Source of the DNA: Salticus scenicus
Taxonomy: Eukaryota > Arthropoda > Arachnida > Araneae > Salticidae
Length of the DNA stretch: 64,000 bases
Reading direction: 5' to 3'
Assembly (NCBI GenBank): GCA_963930645.1
Contig: OZ005650.1
Location: 67,191,018 to 67,255,017, forward strand
The notes under the pieces were generated by a model. That model did no database searches. It saw nothing but the letters and a program-made list of their open reading frames with translations, and was not told the origin of the DNA. Positions 55,572 to 64,000 of this stretch are shown here, one piece after another (position 1 is the first letter of the stretch; each line of letters begins with the position of its first letter). The translations under genes and the position numbers were made by a program.

Positions 55572-55718
55572 CACTGTTAAAATAAATGCAAATTGGCTGC
55601 CAGAAATGCTCTGTAATTATAAAAAAATACGTTTTGTGAACGCAATTTTTACGTAATTTACGACTTTTTTCTCAAATTACAGAGAATTTCTGGTAGCAAA
55701 GTTACGTTTTTTTAACTG
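55572..55718. mobile_element. Palindromic CACTGT MITE, copy 3
   Basis: CACTGTTAAAATAAATGCAA, GGCTGCCAGAAATGCTCTG, TACGTTTTGTGAACG, a short centre, and complements (CTCAAATTACAGAGAATTTC, TGGTAGCAAAGTTACG) ending in TTTAACTGG. Right terminus slightly altered. Confidence 0.82.
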
Positions 55719-55924
55719 GAATGTTTTCATCAAAATATCAAATTAATTGTTTTTAAATGTGTTATTTTTATCTACTGAAATAATATTCATTTTCATTTGT
55801 TGAGGTAAAAAAAAAAAAAAAAAAAGTTTTTCTGTCAATAGGAACATTAAAATTATTCCTATTGAAATAACAATCAGAATGTGACTATTTTTTAAGGGAA
55901 AAAAAAAAAAAAAAAAAAAAAAGA

Positions 55925-56338
55925 AACATAAAATTGACAGACAAAAACTGCAGCCAGGACGCCAGTAACAAACCGTTTCTTTGACAGCGAAAAACTGTTT
56001 TTTTAAACGAAAATTTCTGGTTTTAAAAGGTCAAATTCTGTGTTCTGTGTTTCTGATTAGCATAAGAAAACTGTTATTTTAACAGAAATACACTGTAATT
56101 TTACAGAGAAAAAAAATTCCGTAAAAGTTACAGATTTTTTTTTTTTTTTTTAATTACTGTGTATTTCTGTTAAAAATAACGGTTTTGTTAATATGACAGA
56201 ATTTGAACGTTTTCAAAAACAGTTTTTTTTCCCGTCAAGAAAACGATTTTTTTACTGGCGTCCTGGCTGACAGTTTTTTTTTTCTGTTAATTTAACAGAT
56301 TTCTTTCTTTTCTTTCTTTTCTTTTTTTTTTACAGTGA
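55925..56338. mobile_element. Large palindromic element with ACAGAAATACA core
   Basis: Arms at about 55942-56110 and 56130-56290 are reverse complements: CAGCCAGGACGCCAGTAAC with complement TACTGGCGTCCTGGCTGACA, then GTCAAATTCTGTG, AACTGTTATTTTAACAG and AAATACACTGTAATTTTACA. Terminal CACTGT/ACAGTG words are shared with the neighbouring MITEs, so it may be a relative or a compound of the same superfamily. The right side ends at TTTTTACAGTG (56336). Confidence 0.68.
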
Positions 56339-56519
56339 AATATCCTAATTAATAATCCGGAGGATTGTTAGTACCTTCGATTTTTTTCACACCAGTCTTT
56401 TTTTAGAATACTTTTCTTCTTATTTCACCGTGAATACCTTTAAAGGTAATTACTATAAAAATTAATGGGAGTGAAAAAGGGGCGGGTACTAACAATATGC
56501 CAGATTAAGTTGGCAGCTA

Positions 56520-56678
56520 CAATGTTAAAAAAAAAAAAAAAAATGCATTTTTGCTGCCAGAAATTCTCTGTAATTACAGAAAAATACGTTTTGCCAACGT
56601 AATTTTTCAGTAATTTACGACTTTTTTCTCAAATTACAGAGAATTTCTGGCAGCAAAGTTGCATTTTCTTTAACAGTG
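56520..56678. mobile_element. Palindromic CACTGT MITE, copy 4
   Basis: CAATGTTAAAA plus A-tract, TGCATTTTTGCTGCCAGAAA, TTCTCTGTAATTACAGAAAA, ATACGTTTTGCCAACG, then complements ending TTTAACAGTG. Preceded by TA. Only one base of the first five differs from the family end. Confidence 0.85.
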
Positions 56679-58830
56679 GTAATTGTTTAACAGTGTACGT
56701 TTAAATAAAAATGACTTGAATCATGTCTCTCTCTCTCTCTCTCTTTTTTTTTTTTTTTTCAAACAAAGCATTAAAAAAAGTTTGAAGAATGTTTTTCTTG
56801 TAACAAAGTGCTAAAACAAAAAGAAATTTATTAAAATTACTCGTGACACATGTTATATGTAATGTACCTGCATGAGAAGTTACAGTGCTAAAAAGCTCCT
56901 TTTGACAGCGTTATTCATCACCTGTGTGTTATATTAATTTTTAGATTTTTTTTTTTTCTTTTTTTGTATGGAAACCTACTTATGTATTCCATTTAATCAT
57001 TATATTTATTTTAGAATAATGGTTTCCCATTACAATAAATAAACATTTACGAAATGCTTAATTAACCTAATTTTGAATTGAATTCATTTGTTTATATGGT
57101 GGCTACAGTCTCAACTTTTTCCCTGACTCTTCCACCAGTACATTTATATGATAATTTTTAATTTAATTAATCGTGGAAACTTACTATTGAAAATTCCGAT
57201 TAAAAAAAAAAAAAAATACTGCTAGAAGAATCAAGGGGGAAATGTGGCCTATCACTACCTGGTTTATAATATAAAGTGTTTTGATAAATTTAATGACAAC
57301 GGTATACAATTTGGCTGATCTATGTTTATTTGTAAAAAGCAATTTAGAAACGATATGTCTGATTTCTGTCTAAGTTAAGAACAATTATAAAACTTTTTAA
57401 CTGAATGTTTTTAATAATTATATATATAATAATTATCATATTTGAATTATCATATCCGTATAATAATACAGGTCTGCAAAACCCTGCTTTTCTTTTCTTT
57501 TTTTTCCTCGCTGCTTTTGTCTCTAATGAGTTTTCTTGCGTTGAATTAAGAAACGCTTGTCTTTTCTTCCAATCACTTAAGGTTTTTCGCAAAGCAAAGA
57601 TGAAGATCGGAAGAATTCACCCAGAGACTATACCAGAATCAAACAGGATTGCTACGGTACCTGGAAAACAGGGAAAACCTGGAAAACCCAGGGAATTTGA
57701 AAATCTATTTAAAAACAGGGAAAACTCAGGGAAATTTCAAAACTTATTGCAAAAACAGGAAAATTTCAGTGAATTTTGAAATTTTTTGAAAAAATATTAG
57801 AAATTGTTTTCATAATGAAATATTTTTTAAAATTTTAGTGCTTTATAATGAATCGATTATGTTTTTTAAATATGTTTAATTGACTTGTAAACATGTTAGA
57901 TTTTAATGCTGTATGATTGCGTGTCATCTATTTTACTTTTAAAAGAGACGTGGAAAACTCATGGAATTTTTTGTCCTGATTTGTGTAGCAACCCTGTCGA
58001 AACTATTAAAAAAAAAAAAAAAAAAACATTAAAATAGGGCATCATTTACACATTACGTTTTAAATGTATTTCTTTATATCGAGGCTATGTTTAGAGGTTT
58101 TTTTTTTTCTTGTGCATGGCTTGAAGGTTTTCGAAGGCTTTGGGAGGGAGTTCTGTATGCAGCCTCCAACAATAATCTGCTAAAATGTTAACATTCCATA
58201 GACCTACTTGTTCTTCACCCACATCACCTAGATTTTACGGCAAATAACTAAAATGGGAGTTGAAATGGTGGAGTTTTAAGCTCATTTTTGTCAAACTGTT
58301 CCATTGTTTGTCAAAATTGTACGTGATTAAAAATTTAAATATTTTGTTCTTAATCAGCCTCCAAAAATATATTAGAAAAACGCATCACCTCCTTAAAAAA
58401 AATTTCAGCGCAGACCTGTTTAACTATCATATTTAAAGGCTATAGCTTTTAATGATCTTAAATAAATTATAATTTAGATTTTTTTTTTTTTTAATTTATT
58501 ATTATTATTTTTTTTTATGAAAATAATTGTTTTAAAGTTTTATAAATGTTCGATACTCCATGGAATGATCCTTGTTTTTTTTTTTTTTTTTTTTTTTTTT
58601 TTTCATGTAGCAACATATTAATATGTAAATTCAGTTTCATTCCAGATAATAGGTAGTATTTGTATTATAATATTTCCATAAGAAGTTACTTAAAAGAAAA
58701 TGAAATATAAAGGTAAGTGGAGATTCTCTTATTTTTAAATAAAGTCTCACATTTATTAATATTTAGCACATGAAATGTTTAACGATATTTAAGAGCTACC
58801 GCTATGCCAAAGAAGAAAATTTACTAATAC
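56679..58830. other. Unannotated AT-rich stretch
   Basis: (CT)n at 56726-56746 and several T-tracts. At 57655-57780 a short purine-rich tandem region repeats GGAAAACC(T/C) GGG-type words (ACAGGGAAAACCTGGAAAAC). The 124-codon frame 57405-57779 is open through it but has no known domain. Confidence 0.5.
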
Positions 58831-59032
58831 CAATGTTAAAAAAAAAAAAAAAAATGCAATTTTGTTGCCAGAAATTCTTTGTGAAAATTACAGCATTCTC
58901 TGTAATTTGAGAAAAAATGTCCTAAATTACAGAAAAATTACGTTAACAAAACGTATTTTTCTGTACCTTTCACAGAATTCTGTAATTTTCCCAGAGAATT
59001 TCTGGTAACAAAATTGCATTTTTTTAACAGTG
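58831..59032. mobile_element. Palindromic CACTGT MITE, copy 5 (longer variant)
   Basis: Ends CAATGTTAAAA and TTTTAACAGTG with arm blocks TTGCCAGAAATTCT and AGAATTTCTGGTAACAAAAT. It is about 45 bases longer than the others because an extra inner palindrome (GTGAAAATTACAGCATTCTC with complement CTTTCACAGAATTCTGTAAT) has been added. Confidence 0.8.
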
Positions 59033-60339
59033 AATTTAGAACACTTATAAAGATGTTGAAGCAAGGCAGAGTAAACGGAGAAAATGAAGAACCAATTAAA
59101 CTAAAATTGACCTAAAATGTTTTTCATTTACATGCAGAATATCTAAAAAGGATTTAAGAAAAATTTTCTGACAAGAAAATATTCTAATTGAAAATAAATG
59201 GATCAAAATCACAAATCTGACACATTGCGCCTGTAAATCATAACTGCATAAAACTTTTTGTACTAGAAAGCTGAATTCTAAATACACAGATTACTTATGT
59301 AAGTTGTATCAATTAAATTTTACATTTATCTGTATAGAAACATGTTAGTTTTCTCATATACTTCAATCATATTTAGAATGTTTCTATGAATATTGAAACA
59401 AGACATAAGAAGGGAGAGAAATCGAAAGTGTGCTAAAAGGAAATTAATGCAAAATTTTGATAAGAAAATGCTAAAAGAAAAAAAGAAAAAAGAAAAGAAA
59501 AGGAAAGGAAAAAAAGAGAAAGAGAGAAAAACTGATCAAAATTAGGAATCTGACAGGCTGCACTTGTAAATCATATTTATCTGCAATCTGTATAATATTT
59601 ATTATATTTGAAAGGATCTTAAAAAATATTTGTGTATGTTGTATTAATTAAATAATTTTTATATTTATATTTGAAAGGAAACATGCCTGTTTTCACATAC
59701 TGTCATTATTTATCTGGAATATCTATAACGATATTGTAGTAAAACAGAATAAGAAAATGAAATTAAAAACATGTTAAAATAAAATTTCACTAAACTTTCT
59801 TTTAATTATATATAAATATGACGTCAAAAAAAGATTTGAAGAATATTCGGTTGATAAGGAAGTGCTGAAAAACATGTTTTTAACGTCATAAGTCTTTTTT
59901 TAAATTTTTAATTAATTTATTTTTTACTTTAAGTTGAGAACATTAAATTAAAATTTACAAATAATTATCCGATTTAAAGGTGAATATCATACATTCTATA
60001 TTTTTCTCCCTTTTATTTTTTATTTTTTTAACAAACATAACATTAATAAAAGAAAGAAAGAGACAGTGAAAAACGAAAAGTACAGTTACCAATTTTAACT
60101 TACACCATTGTAGCTTAATTTTATTTTAATTTTAAACAAGATAATTGAAACATATAAAGTAAGGGGGGAAAAATAGATTATTGCGATATTTTCTCTTAAA
60201 ATGTACATAAAATTTCAATCACTATTTAGTTATTTAATACTTATGAAAGATGAAGCATAAGAAGTTGAAAATATGCTAATATGAAAATAACTTCAAACCT
60301 CTCTCTCCGTCCCTCCCCCCCCCCCCCCCTCTCTCTCTA
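59033..60339. other. Unannotated AT-rich stretch
   Basis: Contains an A/G-rich tract near 59470-59530 and a C-run/(CT)n tract at 60313-60338. The phrases AAATCATAACTGCATAAAAC (59235) and AAATCATATTTATCTGCAA (59568) in similar context suggest an old tandem duplication of about 330 bases. No gene. Confidence 0.45.
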
Positions 60340-60497
60340 CACTGTTAAAAAAATGCAGAAAAAATACAGAAATTCTCTGTAATTTCAGAAAAAAAGTCGT
60401 AAAATACGTTTTGTCTACGTAATTTTTCCGTAATTTACGCCTTTTTTTCTGAAATTACAGAGAATTTCTGTATTTTTTCTGCATTTTTTTAACAGTG
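60340..60497. mobile_element. Palindromic CACTGT MITE, copy 6
   Basis: The cleanest copy: 158 bases, ends CACTGTTAAAAAAATGCA and TGCATTTTTTTAACAGTG as exact complements, TA on both sides (60338-60339 and 60498-60499), inner arms AGAAATTCTCTGTAATTTCA and ACGTAATTTTTCCG. The TA target implies Tc1/mariner-type transposase in trans. Confidence 0.88.
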
Positions 60498-62694
60498 TAT
60501 GTGTGTGTGTATGTGTGTGTCTCTCCCACACTCCCTCATCCCTTCTCTCTTTTTAAAATTTGTATTTAACTGAAAATGCATTTTGAGAATTTTTCACTTA
60601 TAAACTCGCATCGCAAAGTACTGAATATTTGTAGATGGTATCACACATTTACTGAAGTTTATTAACTGTTGAAAAGATAGTCGTATTGCGTTGGCCGCTA
60701 AGAATAAGCTGAAAAAAAACAGTCAAGTTAAAAATTAATTAAAGATGAAATCAGGTTACCCAAGAACGCATCCAAGAGGCAGTATATTGGTTAAGGTAAA
60801 TTTATTAAATATTCCAAAGCATCTAATTTGACGCGTGACCATAGATGGAATAACAGTAGGAAGCTTACAGCATGGAGTGGGGAAACAGTAGCGGCCGGCA
60901 CGAGTCCGGGCCTCAGGCCCTAACCTTTCTTCAGTTCTTACATATGATCGACAGTCAATGCAAAAGTGTGTTTCAAAACTAGAGCAAAAAAAAAATAACA
61001 ATGCATTTGGCGTTTAGTTACAGACGCCAAGTTCAAAGTTTAAGATAGAGAATGGTTGCAGTACGTTAGAAATATTCATATGTATATTTTTAAAAAGCGA
61101 CGAGTAATTTATTGACCGTTGTTAGTGAATGTTGGCATGATTTCGCCAAGATTTAGATCCTGGGAAAATAACTATCTAAGCAAATGTTTTATCTAACTGA
61201 TGATGAAAAACAGGTGTCAAGAGGGCGCATGAGTTACATTTCGATGTAAGATTAAAAGAAACCGATTTTTTTTTTTTTTTTTTCCTGGTTTCACAAAACA
61301 AAAGGATGGAAATAAGTCAAAACATTATTCTTTTACAGCGAGAAAAGAATTTTTATTACGTTAAGATTAATAAGTGAATACTGGGAAATGAACAAAGAAC
61401 TTGTTTCAGTTACATTGAAAAATTACGAAAGCGAAGATTTAAAAATTAGAAAACGTATATTGTAAATTTATTATTTATAGGATAAAAATCGTTATATCGT
61501 TACACTGTAAAAAAATGTTGTAATTTTTCCTGCACTTTCTGTTGCATATTTTACAGCACTGATACAGTTAAATATAATTAATGCACTAAGTGTTGTTAAA
61601 ATTGACTTCCTGTGGACTTTAGACGAGAGCATCTGCTGAGAAACATAACATCTGCGTCTGTGAACTGAGATTCAGATGAACGATGAATGAACGCCGAGAA
61701 TATCATGGAATGAGCAATGTCCGTTAATCAGAAAGGTTAGTTGTTAATATTTTGTATTGATTAATTAATATTTCGTTAAAATGCATTAGTTTTAAACATA
61801 TTGCAGCATGCTATCTAAATCACCTAAGCAAAATCGTGTGCCAATATCCTAGCACTTTATTTCAGTGCTGTAAGTAATGCTCGAATCTGGCGATGCCACA
61901 TCACTTTTGTCTTAACGATTTACAATTAATTTTTAAAAAACAAAATTTCTTGTTAATCATTCACTATAGTCCTTTTAAACGTTTTTCATAAAATTCCATT
62001 TCTAAAGTTATGTGTTGGCTAAGCACTTTTTTATATCGAAAGATTTATATGTGTATAAACTTGCACTCATGTCATTCAACAAAAAATATTCATTATTTAT
62101 CATAATAAATTCAATATGTTTATGATTACTCATTAATATTTTAAAAGAAGATTTTTTTAACTTTTAACTGAAACGTATTCTCTTTGACATCAAGTATTGA
62201 TAAATTATATAAGTATAAAAACATATTCCTTGAAATATTAGTTGACTTTTTTTTTTTTTTCTTTTTTTAATTACTAACAGCAAAAAAATGTTTAAACAAA
62301 ATGTTTAAAATAAAGTATGATGCACATACTTAATTTTAAAAATTGAAATAGGTATACTTCCGGGGCAGAATCAGAACAAAAATAGGGGCCGCTTTAGGGC
62401 CCCTTGTCATATTCAATTTCATATTACACTTAATTTGTGCAGAGATCTTACAGCATAATTTGAAAGTTTTATTTGATCATTTAAAACGAAAATCTCATTT
62501 TACATTCTGTATTTTGTTTCATTTTAAGAATTTTAATCCCAATTTAAATAGAGATAGAAATATAACAAATTTTAAATAATTAATTTAACTAAATTAGGAT
62601 GAAAGTTCTTTTGTTTCAGTATAGCTTACCAATTTGATTTCGGCGACCAGCTGGTTTGTGATCCTTCGGAAAACTCACCGTTTTTTCAATATAT

Positions 62695-62736
<42 letters not shown>

Positions 62737-62744
62737 TGTGATAA
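60498..62744. other. Mostly AT-rich stretch with a GC patch near 60880-60930
   Basis: (GT)n at 60498-60520 and (TA)n at 62697-62732. A short GC-rich patch (GTAGCGGCCGGCACGAGTCC) sits in otherwise AT-rich DNA at about 60885-60920. The minus frame 60756-61001 there has no known domain. TACACTGTAAAAAAATG at 61501 resembles a CACTGT-family end, but no partner arm was found. Confidence 0.45.
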
Positions 62745-62965
62745 TCAACAAGGAAAAGTTATTTGTGTATGGGCATCTCCTCCCTCCTTTCGAAAGAATA
62801 ACTGCTCCCCTCTCAACAGGAGGTATATAAATTTTCAGTATGGATAAATAGCAAAAGAACTCGTCAATACTTTTAAAACGAATAACTGGTCCACTAATAT
62901 GAGATAATTTAAAACAAATTTATTATTATTATTATTTCATAAAAATCCTTTTTGAAAAAAAAAAA
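62745..62965 (+). mobile_element. Decayed inner fragment of HINE-like monomer
   Basis: GTGTATGGGCATCTCCTCCC, TTTTCAGTATGGATAAATAG, CTCGTCAATACTTTTAAAAC, GAATAACTGG and AATATGAGATAATTTAAAAC follow the order of a monomer (GTGCATGGGGGGGCATCG, TTTTCAAGATGGGTATC, CTCGTCAATACCTTTAAAAC, GAATGGTT, GTGATAATTTAAA). The G-runs and C-runs have decayed. Confidence 0.65.
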
Positions 62966-63346
62966 AATTACTGAGATGTCTTCATAAAATTGACTTTCTT
63001 TCGACATTAAGTGTTAAGCTTAGTTGTAAATAAATGTGGACGCATACTTACGAAGCGCTAAAATTGTTACAGCGAAGTAGGGAAAGCGGTGAAGGTAGAT
63101 TTGTAAAAGTTTAAATTAAAGATTGGAACTATAAAAATAGTAATGCTATTAATAAATTCTTTGAGTGTAAAATCACGGAATTTTGCTACGATCAGAATTT
63201 TCTATGGTCGTTTTTAAGGGGAGCGAACAGGCTTCTATAGGTGTTTTAAGACGGAGATATCCATATTTTGTTTAAATGAAACAGTATTAATTTGATATTA
63301 CATATTAAACAGAGTAATTGCTAAGACAGAAAGATTTTCTTTTTTC

Positions 63347-63383
<37 letters not shown>

Positions 63384-63724
63384 TTTAAAATAATCTCAAA
63401 AAACCAAAATATATATTCGTGCAGATTACAAACTAAACATGTTATGTTGAAACGGAAATGAGAAGTTTTTGCTGATCTAAGATCAACAAATACTGTACGA
63501 AAGGTTAAAAAAGGTCATATAAAGACGCAACCCAAACAGTTATATTATTTATTGCCTCTAACGCAGCTGAGCAAAGCATTATTTCCATATGTCTAATTGC
63601 AAGTGTAAAATAATTGTCTATCATTAGATTTAATGCATCTTATTGTGTGTATAATAAAAATATATATAAACTCGGCTTACAGAGTGCTACACTTTTATTT
63701 TTATTTTTAACGTTTAAAGATATA

Positions 63725-63757
<33 letters not shown>

Positions 63758-64000
63758 TGTACATACAATTTCCTTTCTTTTCCTTTTCTTTCTTTATTTG
63801 TTTGTTCAATTATTTATTCTTTTTTCCCTCAAAATAATAATATCCATAAATAAATGGCATTTCCTTGTATTAAGCGTTAGTTACTAAAAATCTATGGCAT
63901 ATTTTAGCAAGCATACACCTAAATTCTGAAATATGCGGATTTATTGCTAAATATTTAATGTTTATTTGGAATCAGCAAAACAGTTCGATTTTTGACGGTT
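62966..64000. other. Unannotated AT-rich stretch to window end
   Basis: A-tract at 63353-63379 and a TAA microsatellite at 63724-63756. No gene recognised. Confidence 0.5.
63724..63756. repeat. (TAA)n microsatellite
   Basis: Eleven or so TAA units. Similar tracts occur at 5730-5757, 22515-22542 (TTA) and 34276-34305 (TTA). Confidence 0.95.

Noticed and set aside
60885..60920. Cloning-adaptor or contaminant sequence (GCGGCCGGCACGAG resembles a cDNA linker)
   Set aside because: The match is short and imperfect, the flanks are continuous AT-rich DNA like the rest of the window and no vector sequence follows; chance is likelier.

Overview
The window looks like eukaryotic, strongly AT-rich intergenic or intronic DNA. 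It is full of homopolymer A/T tracts, microsatellites and interspersed repeats. I found no intact protein-coding host gene, no rRNA, no convincing functional tRNA and nothing bacterial (no operons, no CRISPR array). The type of repeats (tRNA-derived SINEs, Tc1/mariner-type remnants, Helitron fragments, a Helitron-like family carrying a GTCT microsatellite) suggests an arthropod. I lean towards an arachnid such as a spider, because the SINE body and the Tc1 transposase fragments resemble sequences I associate with arachnids. That is inference without a database search.

Layout. 1-13044 is dominated by four copies of one non-autonomous element family (71-906 minus, 1995-3927 plus, 4039-5340 minus, 10557-13044 plus). 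Each well-preserved copy has a subterminal inverted repeat, a GTCT microsatellite, 582-bp tandem monomers with G/C-run cassettes, and a terminal hairpin followed by CTAG or CTAA. This is the architecture of Helentron-associated (HINE/DINE-1-like) elements. Decayed pieces lie near 15290, 26893, 41350, 46545 and 62750. A foldback MITE with TAA/TTA target duplications occurs at 7782 and 27610. Two further MITEs sit almost side by side at 13969-14373.

18284-20453 holds two copies of a repeat that joins a degenerate fragment of a Helitron Rep-type (Helitron_like_N) domain to a GC-rich minisatellite. 24860-25643 is one inverted-repeat element nested in another. 30206-31623 is a Tc1-like transposon turned into a large inverted repeat. 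31860-38620 contains tRNA-derived SINEs of two families, a 16-bp minisatellite and an AT-rich tandem array with embedded (TA)n. 38264-60497 contains six copies of a palindromic MITE whose ends read CACTGTTAAAA, one of them inserted inside a SINE. 42776-43646 is a second large Tc1-like foldback. 45912-47836 holds two copies of another palindromic family.

Several relatively GC-rich islands (about 16780-17225, 23820-24240, 39630-40620, 43890-44190, 48840-49050, 51690-52330) do not look like repeats and are the best candidates for host regulatory sequence, transcription starts or exons. I could not recognise a protein in any of them.

The strongest observations are the HINE-like family with its sequence-visible record of unequal exchange between 582-bp monomers, the Tc1 foldback with two copies of the same transposon end, and the unusual density of long inverted repeats, which would form hairpin RNA if transcribed.
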